Source: Stemphylium vesicarium (Eukaryota; Ascomycota; Dothideomycetes; Pleosporales; Pleosporaceae). From it: DNA of 64,000 nucleotides. The stretch's first letter is position 1. The number at the start of each line of letters is the position of its first letter. The notes under the pieces are model-generated. The model searched no databases. It had not been told where the DNA came from and was given only the letters and a program-made list of their open reading frames with translations. Location of the stretch: positions 62,001 to 126,000 of the forward strand of contig QXCR01000073.1 in assembly GCA_004380135.1 (NCBI GenBank). The letters are read 5' to 3'. Shown one piece after another: positions 34,045 to 45,230 of this stretch. The translations under genes and the position numbers were made by a program.

Positions 34045-35292
34045 TCACAGGCCAACGGTATGTAGCCTGCGCATGTGTTTCCGGGTATCGGGACCAGAAG
34101 CAGGTGGGAACGCGTCTCCAGCGGTTGGGCGCGGTCGATGCATCTGTTGTGCTGGTGTAGGAGGGGTGGCAGGCCTGCCCGTCTCGGTAGGCTGCTTGGT
34201 CACCCCCTGTGGCGTACGTCGCGCTTCATAATCGCTCTCCTCCACATCTTCTTCAAGGTCCTCGATGTCTTCTTCTAGCTCTCTCAGCGCTTCATCGGCG
34301 GTCTTGTCTTTCCTCTGATGTGTCCTCACCACACCGCCCCATAGTGTCTCCAGGTCCGTCTCTGCTCTCTTCTCCTCGGTGAACATCTGCACCACAACGT
34401 TGACGCCGGGCTTGACATCTCTAAAACCAACAAATTCCTTGACGTCATCGCCGGGCATGTGTGTGTCTTCGGGATGCGCCTCGAGCCTGCCTAGGGTGCA
34501 GCAGATCCAGCCGGTGCGGATACCATCATCGATATTGCCCTCAGGTATTGTTCCACCAACGTTGGCTAACATCCTCATTCGCTTCGCCTTCCTCCTAAGC
34601 TTAATTTTCAGCTCATTCCGACCTAGCAAACCCGCCGCGTTTGCCTTCAAGCCGTGTTCTCTTCGCAGGTATCGGCAGAACCTGTCGGCTGCTACGTGTA
34701 GATGCTTCTCGGATCGTGCCGTCGCAATAATCATGATCAACTTGGCACCGAGCGCAGGTGGGGGATCGAGATCCCGTAGGTCGAGTAATTGGAGATCATC
34801 AAGACCAGCTGTGACGGAGACATACTCAAGGAGGGTCTCGAGGAGCGGGGGCGGGTTCGGCGGCAGATCGGGTATTTCGGCGGGTTGTTGGACAGGCGAC
34901 TGCACTGAAGACTGCTGTCTAAGGTACCATGGAATGGAAGCTTCTTTAGCAGGAGGGTTGGGCGCTGTGGAGGGGTCACTTTCGGTAGCGGCTTCGGAGA
35001 CAGTCTCTTCTAACTCGTCGACTGGAATTGTCGCGGGGTCATGCGATTCGGGATCGACGGTCGTACGCTTTGCATTGTCATGTAGAAAGGCGAAATCGGG
35101 GTCCGCTGCAGTGGCGTCGTTCTCTTGAACACTTCTAGGTGCGCTCGTGCTGAAGGCGCATTGTGAAAGTTTCGGGGGCGAGGCGCGCGACGTTACGCGG
35201 CTGGATACCGGTATCGCTGTCGAGGGGCGTGCAGCAATGTTCCGGCAGGCATTGCAGACAAATCTCGACGAAGCTGCTCTTGAAAGCGACAT
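34045..35292 (-). CDS. ATP25: ATPase synthesis protein 25, short form (Atp25-like)
   Basis: Atp25 is a mitochondrial protein whose N-terminal half has a RsfS/Iojap-like fold. In yeast its C-terminal half stabilises the OLI1 (Atp9) mRNA. Here a single exon gives 415 aa from the ATG at 35292. A start at 35346 would add 18 residues, but 35292 begins a typical Arg/Ser-rich presequence (MSLSRAASSRFVCNACR). The RsfS-like region is about residues 145-300: LETLLEYVSVTAGLDDLQLLDL, then ALGAKLIMIIATARSEKHLH and IRTGWICCTLGRLEA. After a Glu-rich stretch and a Pro-rich tail the frame ends. No room remains for the C-terminal half, because the bZIP gene is 208 bp away. Confidence 0.8.
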   Translation of the reverse strand: MSLSRAASSRFVCNACRNIAARPSTAIPVSSRVTSRASPPKLSQCAFSTSAPRSVQENDATAADPDFAFLHDNAKRTTVDPESHDPATIPVDELEETVSEAATESDPSTAPNPPAKEASIPWYLRQQSSVQSPVQQPAEIPDLPPNPPPLLETLLEYVSVTAGLDDLQLLDLRDLDPPPALGAKLIMIIATARSEKHLHVAADRFCRYLRREHGLKANAAGLLGRNELKIKLRRKAKRMRMLANVGGTIPEGNIDDGIRTGWICCTLGRLEAHPEDTHMPGDDVKEFVGFRDVKPGVNVVVQMFTEEKRAETDLETLWGGVVRTHQRKDKTADEALRELEEDIEDLEEDVEESDYEARRTPQGVTKQPTETGRPATPPTPAQQMHRPRPTAGDAFPPASGPDTRKHMRRLHTVGL

Positions 35293-35947
35293 ATTGGGGT
35301 GCGAGGTACGTGACGCTGCATGGGTGTTGTGTCTCCAACATTTCACAATGACATCGGCCTTTTGCTACCCCTGCTAGCGCATAGGAGCCAGACGCGAAGT
35401 CCGCATCTCAAACCTTTAGGATCGCAATTCGAAAGCAAGCAGAAGCATTCAGTGAATTAAATTCCTCTGGTAACATGTAGCTCGGGGCCAGATGGGCATA
35501 TCAAAACTGCTAATCGATGTTGAGAGCACCGTCTAGCCTTACCATGTGCATCGGGCTGATTGTATATATGACTGAGTTTGGAATTACTGCTACTGCTGTC
35601 GCCTGAGTCGAAGCTGATGGTATGACATTGGGAAGTAAGCAAGTGGTTCAAGCATGTTCTGGGTGATGCGGCTCGTGGCTGGGGTGGCGTTGTCGTGAGG
35701 CGTCCGGCCGTGAAAGCCCACCACGTGACGATAAGGCTTATCAGTCCGGCGAACGTCAGAAGCGGGCAGGAAATTTTGGCGGGGTCCAAGTCCACGGGTG
35801 AATTTCCAAGCAGTCTCGCCACCGTCTTCGACTCATATGCACTCACAAGTTTTCTCGTCGTTTTATACCCATACATTTTCCTTCTAGATATCTGGAAGGA
35901 CCTGAATCAACTGAGAAACCAATACCCGCCGAAATCTCATCGCACAG
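35293..35947. promoter_or_regulatory. Divergent promoter region, ATP25 / NMD3
   Basis: This 655-bp spacer lies between outward-facing housekeeping genes. Both promoters must lie in it. No clear TATA box is seen. Confidence 0.45.
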
Positions 35948-37498
35948 ATGGACGGCACAATGACGGATGCTCAGCGCTCCTTTGCGCCAGAGCCCAAGAA
36001 CGCAGCGACGATTCTCTGCGCTGACTGCGGTGCGCCTGTTGACGGCACCATATCTGGCGCCTTCTGCTACGACTGCATAAAACTCAAAACTGATGTCACC
36101 GGCGGCATCCAACGCGAGGCAATCCTGCTCATGTGCCGGGACTGCGATCGATGGCTCTCTCCTCCCACAACCTGGGTCGTCGCGCCCCCAGAGTCGCGCG
36201 AACTGCTCGCCCTCTGCCTCCGAAAACTGCGCGGGCTGAACAAGTTGAGGATCATCGATGCGAACTTCATCTGGACGGAGCCGCACAGCAGGAGAATAAA
36301 GGTCAAGATCACAGTGCAGTCGGAACTCAATGAGGGTGCCATCATGCAACAGAGTTTTGAGGTGGAATACACTCAAAATTACAACCAGTGCCCCGACTGC
36401 GCAAAGAGTTACACACATAATACTTGGAGGGCTTGCGTGCAAGTCCGACAAAAGGTCCCTCACAAGAGGACGTTCCTGTACTTGGAGCAGTTGATCTTGA
36501 AGCATGGAGCACACAAGGACACCATCAATATCAAGGAAGTACACGACGGTATCGACTTCTTCTTTGCACAGAGGAATCACGCGGTAGCTTTCTGCGACTT
36601 TCTGAAAGCTGTTATCCCTGTCAACATCAAGAGGTCCGAAGAACTCATCTCTCACGACATCCACACCTCGACCAAGAACTACAAGTTCTCCTTCTCGTGC
36701 GAGATTGTTCCCATCTGTAAAGACGATCTTGTCGTACTTCCCATCCCGCTTGCGAAGAAGATTGGCAACATTGCGCCCCTTACCCTCTGCTCGCGCATTG
36801 GTACTGCTATCCAACTACTCGACCCTGCGACACTACAGACCGCCGATGTCGCTACAGACATCTATTGGCGCACACCATTCCGGCCGCTTGCAGACGTGCA
36901 AGAGCTGACCGAGTTTGTCGTTCTGGATATTGAGCCCTTGGGCAAGCAGTCAGGCCGCAACTTCCTCGCTGAGGCGACCGTAGCTCGTGCATCCGACATG
37001 GGCGTCAATGACACCACCTACTATTGCCGAACACACCTAGGTGGTATCCTGCACGTTGGTGACTCAGTCATGGGCTACCTACTCGCCAACACTAACTTCA
37101 ACAACGACCTCTTTGATGTACTTGAGCAGAACAACAAGTACGCATCGGCCATTCCTGATGTTGTCCTTGTCAAGAAGTACTACCAACGCTCCAAGAAGAA
37201 CAAGAACAAGCGCAACTGGCGCGTCAAGCGTATGAACAAGGAGGAGGGCGAGATGCTGCCCCGCAAGCAGGACCAAGAGAAGATGGAGCGCGACTTTGAG
37301 ATGTTCTTGCAGGATGTCGAAGAGGACCAGGATCTGCGACAGACGATGGCACTGTACAAGGCTCAACAGGAGCAGAAGCAGCGCGACGCAGACGCCATGG
37401 AGACGGAGAGTAGTCTCGGCGACGATGAGGACGAAGGAATTCAGATTCCGATGGATCAACTGCTGGACGACTTTGAGGAGATGAAGATGGAAGATTAG
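35948..37498 (+). CDS. NMD3: 60S ribosomal export adaptor Nmd3
   Basis: Nmd3 binds 60S subunits and recruits the exportin Crm1 to carry them from nucleus to cytoplasm. Single exon, 516 aa, near the usual length. Zinc-binding CxxC pairs stand at residues 24/27, 40/43, 63/66 and 148/151. Conserved blocks include WIWTEPHS-like NFIWTEPHSRR, RACVQVRQKVPHKRTFLYLEQ, GIDFFFAQRNHAVAFCDFL and TYYCRTHLGGILHVGDSV. A Lys/Arg-rich patch (KKNKNKRNWRVKR) fits a nuclear import signal. The acidic C-terminus with IPMDQLLDDFEEM fits the leucine-rich export signal. An ATG five codons downstream (35960) is an alternative start. Confidence 0.95.
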   Translation: MDGTMTDAQRSFAPEPKNAATILCADCGAPVDGTISGAFCYDCIKLKTDVTGGIQREAILLMCRDCDRWLSPPTTWVVAPPESRELLALCLRKLRGLNKLRIIDANFIWTEPHSRRIKVKITVQSELNEGAIMQQSFEVEYTQNYNQCPDCAKSYTHNTWRACVQVRQKVPHKRTFLYLEQLILKHGAHKDTINIKEVHDGIDFFFAQRNHAVAFCDFLKAVIPVNIKRSEELISHDIHTSTKNYKFSFSCEIVPICKDDLVVLPIPLAKKIGNIAPLTLCSRIGTAIQLLDPATLQTADVATDIYWRTPFRPLADVQELTEFVVLDIEPLGKQSGRNFLAEATVARASDMGVNDTTYYCRTHLGGILHVGDSVMGYLLANTNFNNDLFDVLEQNNKYASAIPDVVLVKKYYQRSKKNKNKRNWRVKRMNKEEGEMLPRKQDQEKMERDFEMFLQDVEEDQDLRQTMALYKAQQEQKQRDADAMETESSLGDDEDEGIQIPMDQLLDDFEEMKMED

Positions 37499-38801
37499 AT
37501 GCGGAGCTGTAGTGGCTTTGCGACTCGATCATCTGGCGTTGTTTTGCTGCATTTCAAGGCGTTTGCAATGGGAAAGTGGGGATTACTGTCTCTTGCACCT
37601 AAAAGAGTGCTATGAGTCGCGGTAGTCGTTACGAATTCAGTACGGTCCTTGATGGCCAATCTAAGAAAAGCCGAGTAGTCAGGTTTTACCTTTGTTCATG
37701 CCGCAGTTTTGAAGGCGACGCCCCGAGATCGCGCAATATCCACTAACCCCACCAGCAACTGTGGAGACATGAGGTGAAATTCCAGGGCCCAGCAAGGCGG
37801 ATCAAGCCAGTTTTGCTTTTGCCGCGGCTGTTTGTGACGCGATCCCGAGTCGCGAGGTAGGCGCGATACCATGTGACAGTCCTGATCACGGCTCACCTCA
37901 CTGAACATCGTCAACATCCTCCCAATCACACTCACGTGTCGCACCATAAGCCTCATTCCAGCGGTGCATCACCCTCTGACTGCGCTCGCAATTCGAGGTT
38001 AGTACTGCGACAGAGCAGGACGAAATTTTGTACATCATCTCGTGGATCCTTTGCGTGGCCGTCTCAGGCAGTGACAACCTTCGTGGCGTCGCCGGAAGCT
38101 TGTAACCTACAACTAGTGCAGTGCTAAACCTTTGACAGCGCTCCTCAACCGTCCGGAGACAGGTGTTGCCGTGTCTCATAATCAGGGGCGACAACATGGC
38201 GCTGTACCTTACAGCACCTGGCAAAAATACAACAGTCCCAACAATGCGGTATCTTTGCCAAAAAGTACATGGCATATTCACTTGGTTTTTCTGATTGTTT
38301 TCGGAAGCTTGCGCCAAGCTATAAGCAGTCTAGAAAGGGTTCTAGAGGCTGAGTCTACGCTTACCGGCGACTCGCGCGTCGCACCATCGCCGCAATCAGA
38401 TGCCTGGACGGCATGCCACCCCCGTCTTAGATCACGAAGATCGCCTCTGCCGGACGCGCTTAGGGCCAATTGCGAAAGATTTCCGGACCCTTCTCCACTA
38501 GGAGGGCTTCCCACATCCTTCGAGATTAGAAGAGCCCAGACATCGGCAGAAGAGAACTAGGATGATCCTGCTGCGGCTGGCAACTCAATTCAATCAAACG
38601 TCAAAGCCCACCCGAAGTGCTGTTTGCGCAAGCTGGTTCCTGTAACTTCAACACTTGGTGCCCATCACCATGTACATCGAGACACAACAAGCAACGATAC
38701 ATTTCGCCACCGTTTAAATCCTTGGTTCTCCCATCCGCCGGCGGACCTTCATTTCTGGCACCTGTACCGAGTTAATTGGCAGGACGAATACGACACCAGT
38801 C
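37499..38801. other. Intergenic region with one unassigned minus-strand frame
   Basis: A 1.3-kb gap. The only frame of note is 37898-38317 on the minus strand (139 codons). It is Cys/Arg-containing, ends in an acidic CDWEDVDDVQ, and matches no family I know. It overlaps an equally long plus-strand frame, so I do not call it a gene. Confidence 0.3.
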
Positions 38802-40154
38802 ATGGTTGACGAATTCACTTCCATCATCGGTGTGATGATGCAGACCCCTCCGAATCCGAACGACCCCCTTCCATTGGCCAATCAAAAGGGAACAATGTTT
38901 GGGGTCACTATTCCTTTCCACGTACGTACCTCGCCACAACGGCATGATTGACAAACTGACGACTTCAGGTGTTGTGCTGGACTTTTGTGGCCATTCGTCT
39001 ACATACACGAATCTGGGTGGTTCGCGAGCCCGGGTTAGATGATGTTTTCGTGGTGCTGGCGGCTCTGTTCAACCTCATTTCACTGATTACATTCCTTCAT
39101 GGTATGCGTCATGAGCCATTTGCGATGTGAATTTCGCTGACAAGCAATGCAGGTACTACATATGGTATGGGTCACCACCTAATCTATATCTTTGATGTAC
39201 TACGGCCAACCATGATGTGGCTCTACATCACCAACGCTGCATATCATACCACAACGGCCTTTATTAAGATTTCTTTGCTCCTGCAATACTTGAGACTATT
39301 CGTCGAAGGCACGCGCCGCACAATCAGTATTATTCTCCTCGCGTTGGTCATCGCCTGGGGATTGGTCTTCTCATTCATGGCTTGGGTGCCTTGCTTCCCG
39401 GTGTCCGGCTTTTGGGATAGGAAAAATGGAGCCACGTGCTATGGGTTTGGATACCGTACAGTGAACGAGGCAAAATACTCGGTCCTCTCATTCGCCGGAA
39501 CAAACATGTTGTTCGACATTGCCATCTTTCTCGTCCCGCTCACGGAATACTTCCGAAAAGACTTGAGGCGAAAGCAGGTTCTTGCTATGACTGGCCTATT
39601 CACCCTAGGTGCAATGTAAGTCGGCAGATTTGAATGATCTCGATTGAAGCTGACAGATGTAGTGTCGTTTTAATGGCTGTCCTCCGCCTCTGGAGTACAT
39701 TCAAACACAGCCAAAGCACAGTGCAAAGCTTTGATTTTACTTGGGTACGTCTTGGATACATAAAGTGCTTGCCAGACGCATACTAATACCCCATCAGTGG
39801 TACCCGGAAGTCCTCATCATCTCCTGCCTCGAAATCGACTTCGCAATCATGTGCGCCTCTATGCCCATCTTTTGGCCCATCGTCATCGCCAATTGGAGCC
39901 ATATCTTCATCACCAACGAAGTGCGCGTCACGTCTCACGAACGCCTTGCTAGCGATAGCCGTGATAACTTTGAGCTTAGCAGGCGAAACTCTGGAAGGAG
40001 CGCTACCGGTAGCACGAAAGGGTTGACAAGAGTAGGGAGTGAAGGCCAGTCTCCTTACTACAAAGGCTATGATCCTGAGACTGGCAAGGACGAGCGATTT
40101 GCAGTCATGCAGGTCGAGGTTCAGCCTCATGCACAAAAGTCACGTTTGTTGTAA
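38802..40154 (+). CDS. PTH11-like seven-helix membrane protein (fungal rhodopsin/SAT4-type)
   Basis: Five exons are predicted: 38802-38921, 38969-39101, 39153-39615, 39663-39744 and 39798-40154 (384 aa). Introns are 47-53 bp. Seven hydrophobic helices are visible, from VTIPFHVLCWTFVAIRL through LDDVFVVLAALFNLISLI, FIKISLLLQYLRLF, IILLALVIAWGLVFSFMAW, FAGTNMLFDIAIFLVPL and FTLGAIVVLMAVLRLW to IISCLEIDFAIMCASMPIFWP. The DDVFV motif after helix 1, the short Cys-containing loop (ATCYGFG) and the LRLW end of helix 6 fit the PTH11/SAT4 family. The cytosolic tail (about 80 aa) is Ser/Arg-rich. Family members include surface-sensing receptors, but this one's ligand is unknown and there is no CFEM domain. 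Confidence 0.85.
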
Positions 40155-42660
40155 TGATCATGTTCATCTTGTCACAAATTTGTTTTCGTCATTCTCTCGC
40201 CTTGCTGTCTTTTCGCATACCTTTTGCTTGTCCCCGACTCACCTACTTCGCAACTCGCCTTGTTTTCGTCTTTAGCGATAATTTCCTTGGCATCGTCGTC
40301 GATCGCGATGATCAGCAGGGTGCAGCTGACTATCACCGGCTTTGATTCCGTCACTACGGCCCGCTAACACTCCTAGCTCCCACCCCCAAATCCTCTCGCC
40401 CGCACCTGAACCTTCTTTACGTTCGGCGACTTTTGGAGGATTGCACAACGAAGTATGGTAAATGAGAGGTCGGACGCCGAACGAAACGCAAATTCGAAGA
40501 AAAAGACGTGGAGTTACGCAGCGTGGTCTTCTGGAAGAAGCAAACTCCGGGCGGATATTAATAGAAGGCAAGGCGAGAAACAAAGGCTCGCGGTCTTACA
40601 CGCGCGCCCAGGAATGAACAGGTACTCATGAGTTCCTCGTCTCGCGCCGTCCTCGCCATCAACATCGCGGGCGCTGGTTTCATCGACGTAGATCTTGTCC
40701 TGTTTTCTCCCCTCCGCCCTCCTTCATGCGCTCGGAAAATAAACCAACAAAACAACGTCAACACGAAACATTGAGTTTTGCCTCTTGCCGAGATCAGCAT
40801 TTTTCGTTTTTTTGGCCCTTTTTCAGCTCAGCTCAGCTTAGCCTAGTCCCAGCCCAGCCCATCGGCACTCCTTCCTGTAAGCTTTCGGCAAGTTCGTGCA
40901 GATTTTCGCCGGACCGTAAACTTTATTTTCTTAGGGGGGCTGACACCACCACCACTACCTCTAGAACGTCTGGTGGAAGGGGGTGTAGCAATGGGCGGTG
41001 AGGCTTATCACCGGAAGGCTGGGGAATAAGACTTGGGTTTTTAGCTTTTGGGGGAGGCGGAGGGAAGGGGCGGAAAAGACATTAGTGAACATGGCCAAAG
41101 TTTTCATGGTGAGAAAATGTGTTGATAGAAGAGGGAAGAGGTGGAGGTTGGAGAGGAGGGTTATGTACTCGCTGTTTGATTTGCGAAATGTCGTCCGGGG
41201 AAATACAGAAGTACAAAGACAATCTCTCATCTGTTGTACGGAGCGGGCTTTCGCAAGAACAAGACACAATTTGGTTCTGCGCCCTGGCGTACCGCTCTTC
41301 TCATGCGTGGGCGGATTCCCGGTTTTCTTTTTCGCAAGCTGTTTTGTCACACTCCTAGCAAAGCAGACGACGTACAAATCAGGTGGGTGTTATATTTCAC
41401 CCGGGAAACATCATCAGGTGGCATCTCAGTTTGAGTACAAACAAAACTGGATGATCGTGATTTTTACAGTCTTAAAATGGCTCCCGCGGAACCGGTCGCA
41501 TGTGAACGGCGCCGGGTCTTTTTCGTTCAAACACCGGAAAGCTAGACAAATTATTTAGTGGAAAACTTTAGAGAGACGAACACCGAGAACGCTTTCTCTT
41601 GGAGTTTTGGTAGAAGGAACAGTGCCGTGATGCAGGAGAAGAAGAAGATTGCAAGAGGGGGATTTATATGCACCAGCTGTGGAGCTACTACTAGAGCGCG
41701 TTTTGCAGGAGAAGAGTTCTGGAATGGGCACATGACATGGTATCCAAAACCTTTCTTCTTTTTTCACATAGAGATAGTGAAGAAATCTCTTCCCACCCAA
41801 CATCACCGTATCTCCTGTGTTCTTTTGACTCGACGCACAACACACACATGTATAGTTTTTAGGAGCGTTTCTGCAAGCAACGACCGCACTTTTAGCGTGT
41901 GCGAATGAACATTAAGAGTATTTTACGAGAAGACGAACAGAAGAGCCCACCATATACGGATAATTTGAGGAAATTTTGGACAACCAGTCATCGAGAGATA
42001 TCGTATCTTTTTGGGAGCTGCTGTTGAAGCAGGACATTTGACGGAAGGGTTGAATAAGAGAAAGGGCGGGTAGCTTTATACACCCACAGAAGGGCCAGAG
42101 GAAATGTTTGGCTGAGAATGCTTGGTTCAAAGACATGCCGCCGTAGAGTCCTTGGTTTGGTTCTGTGTTGGAATGTGCACATAAGATCTTGACTCTTGAA
42201 CAGTACGGAGGATATGTGAGTCTTTCCAAAAGATAACAAATGAGTACAGGTAACTGGATGAACCTTAACATTGCACGCTGGTCTTCAGCCAACCATCGTC
42301 AAGGTAGCACTTAATTCTTTTTCCTGTATGTAATGTCTTTGCAAAGCTGATACAACCACGTAGATGACCACATTGGAGATTTCCAGAAGACGGAAGACAT
42401 TTTGAGGAATTTGTGTCAATTTCGTAGATGGAAGTAAACTGCAGTGATAGCAAGAGTCGACAAAGTTGAGCGAGAGCTGCTCTATATGTACTTGGTCACG
42501 TGAAAGATGGGCATAGTCTCGAGGGTAAAAGTCACATCTAGATGCGTTCATGTTTTGAACCTTAAGCTACTGCATTGGCTCAAAGCCCTGAACAAATACC
42601 GTCGATGTTACCCTTTGCTCGGGAAGAAAGACACGTGCTATTTCGACACAATCAAGCTTT
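40155..42660. other. Long intergenic region (2.5 kb), no gene found
   Basis: This is the longest gene-free stretch between assigned genes. A 186-codon plus frame (40998-41558) and several 80-140-codon frames overlap on both strands without any motif, signal peptide or intron signals. Base composition is A/T-richer than in genes. Simple CAGCT/CAGCC runs occur near 40830-40860. Confidence 0.4.
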
Positions 42661-44756
42661 CTAGGCTGCCTTGTTCTCCTCTAGTTTCTCATCTGGCGTT
42701 TTGTCCATCGTTTCCTCATGTTTCTTTGATCGAACATCCTTCCACCCCATACCCAGACTCATCAAGGCAGCCAACGCCGAGATGCCCACCAAGAAGTAAA
42801 ATACATTCCGTAGACTCTCCGAATATGCTCTCAGAATTCCGACCGGCTCGCCTTCGCCTCCAGCTGGGACAAGGGAGCGGACGGCGTCAGCACCGGAGCC
42901 AGCATTGAGTGCTGCTTGTGGCGATACCGAAGGCGCATACCGGGGTATGACAGAAGTAAGCGTTTGTGAGAAGATGGTGTTGGCGATCACGATCGCGATG
43001 GAAGCGCCGAGATTTTGGAAGAAGATTAGACAGGCGAGGGCGACCGGGTATTGGGCGGGTAGGACTGCGTTTTGCGTTGCGATGATCGCCTAGCTTTGTT
43101 AGCAGAAGCCGAAAACGGCGGTGTGTTACCGATACATACAATTTGCATCGCAATTCCGCGGCCAGCTCCCAAGATGATTTGAAAGCCAATCCATTGCGCA
43201 GTGTTGGTTGATGCGGTGAAAGTGGAGACAAGGCCATTGCCTATAGTAATGACGATGGCACCAGCCAATCCCCAGGGGAGATAGTATCCTGTACGTGAAA
43301 CTGATACATGTTAGCTTGTGAAAATTCATTTACCCAGTATTGGCTGTGTCTTACCGGCGGTACCCGTACCAATGATGAGGAGCAGCTGACTCAAGATACC
43401 TGGAAGTGTATGAACACCACTGTCTGTCGGGCCATCGCCCTTCACAGCTTGGAAGTATGTCGGAATCCAATTACTAGCTGTGAGCATACAGATCATAGTG
43501 CAGCTCCCGTACAAGCAGCTAGCCCATACAATTCGCTTCCCAAGAAGATTGCCTGGGAGCATCGATTTGTCGCCTGTTTTGTATTCCCAGAATACAAATA
43601 CAATAGCAGATACGCCAGCTCCGCATAGCAAGCCAATGATCGTAGGAGAGCCCCAGGAATATGTATCACCGCTTCCTAACTGGAGCGCAAGAAGCAGCAT
43701 GATGGACGCGGGTACGAAGAGGGTGAAGCCAACGAGATCGAGCTGGGGTATGACGGTTCGGACGAGAGTCGTAGAGAGTGGTGACTTTCGCGTGACCTCG
43801 GGGATTTGGATGATAAGAACTAGCAGCGCCGTTGCTCCGCCGATGGGTAGATTCATGTAAAAGCCTGCGCAGAGATCTTGATTAGCAATTGGGCTTTAAA
43901 CAGAATGTACGGGGGGCACCTACACCATCGCCATGTCATATGCTCGGTGAGAGCGCCTCCAACTAACGGGCCCGTGACGATCCCAAGTTGAGCAGCTGCT
44001 CGCTTTGTCAACGACCATGCACATATGGCTCAATGGTTGTTGAACTTACTTCCTAAGAGGAAACCGGTATACACTACCGAGGCATGTCAGCGACAGTCGC
44101 AGAAGGACTCTTGAACTACGAACGTACTTGGAGCTTTCTCGCGTGGCACAGCACCCGATATTATCGTCATTGCCCCATTGGAAATACCGGAAGCACCCAA
44201 CCCGGCAATTGCTCTGCCTGCTATAAAGATTGCCGAGGAGTTCGCAGTGCCGCATACCAGCGAGCCGATTTCAAATAGGAAAACAAACATGAGGAAGACC
44301 GCCTGCGACAGTATTAGATAAATACAGTACAAGAACGTTCCGGTGGTACTTACCTTGTTGTTGAAGTGGACGTACAGTTTACCAGAAAGAGGCTGCAAAG
44401 TCGCCCTGAATCGGAGTCAGCGGGCTTCAGAAATATAAAGCAGCTGAAAAGGAATGCGTAGTAAATAGAGGTAGTGGCAACATACGAGGCGAGCGTATAT
44501 GCTCCAACATACCACCCAACATCGTGGAGAGAATGGAACTCAGTCGTGATGCGTGGGATAGCCTAGAAGCGTCAGCGAAGGGAATTTGCGCGAATTGGAC
44601 GACGCCGTAACGTACCGTGCCAATGATCGATGTGTCGAGTAGGACTAGAAACGCGACGAGCGTCAAACTCGCTAGGAGCGTGAATAGTTTCAGTCCGGCG
44701 AGGTAATGTTTCGATTGAGCAGCCTCAGCTATGCTGGAAGTCATGGATGTCGGCAT
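42661..44756 (-). CDS. MFS drug/toxin efflux transporter, 14-TM (DHA2-like)
   Basis: Nine exons are predicted: 44756-44616, 44562-44486, 44405-44354, 44302-44128, 44073-44050, 43995-43924, 43864-43355, 43288-43140 and 43089-42661 (542 aa). All introns are 50-80 bp and every junction keeps frame. Motifs include LDTSIIGTAIPRIT with GWYVGAYTLA (helix 1 region), LFEIGSLVCGTANSS with FIAGRAIAGLGASGI, motif C-like GPLVGGALTEHMTWRWCFYMNLPIGG, and GNLLGKR. This places it with 14-TM proton-antiport exporters of fungal toxins and drugs. It lies 474 bp downstream of a same-strand Zn2Cys6 regulator. A start at 44861 would add 35 residues. The substrate is unknown. Confidence 0.88.
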
Positions 44757-45230
44757 TGTTAGCCTTTCGCGTACCTGCGGAATCGGATGGATGATGTTGA
44801 TAAGGGAAGTCACACGCAGAGGGATGGAAGGAGCTGATGGGTATTGAAACTCGAAGTGCAAGGAAATAGCGTAAATGAGTGACTAGGATGTGGTAGGGGC
44901 AAAGCTTTTAAGGCCTGGCGAGTTCTTCCAAAACAATCTTGGTGTATTCGACACAGGCACATGCATACGGGTTTCGGAATTCGATGTTGCGATATTAGAC
45001 AGCCACAACAGAAGCTTTGGCAACTACAACAACATGAACGTGAGGATCAGCGAGTTATTCCGGATAGCGAACGATTTCCCCTTGATGATGAACCTCACTC
45101 ATTTGACACCTTGATTCGTGTATGATGAGTGCATGAATTCCGATCATATTGCGATGCGTTTTTGGGCCTTTGGCGCATAACATGGGTATACCGTGAACGA
45201 CTTGATGTATTCTATACTACCCTGGCAGCT
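44757..45230. promoter_or_regulatory. Spacer between regulator and efflux pump
   Basis: A 474-bp gap after the end of the Zn2Cys6 gene and before the transporter start, both on the minus strand. It should hold the transporter promoter. I cannot identify a confident CGG-based binding site. Confidence 0.4.

Noticed and set aside
37898..38317. 139-codon minus-strand frame with an acidic end
   Set aside because: It overlaps a similar plus-strand frame, matches no family I know, and has no supporting context. Noted only within the gap description.
40998..41558. 186-codon plus-strand frame in the long gap
   Set aside because: It has no motif, signal peptide or intron pattern. Composition looks random and overlapping frames exist on the other strand.
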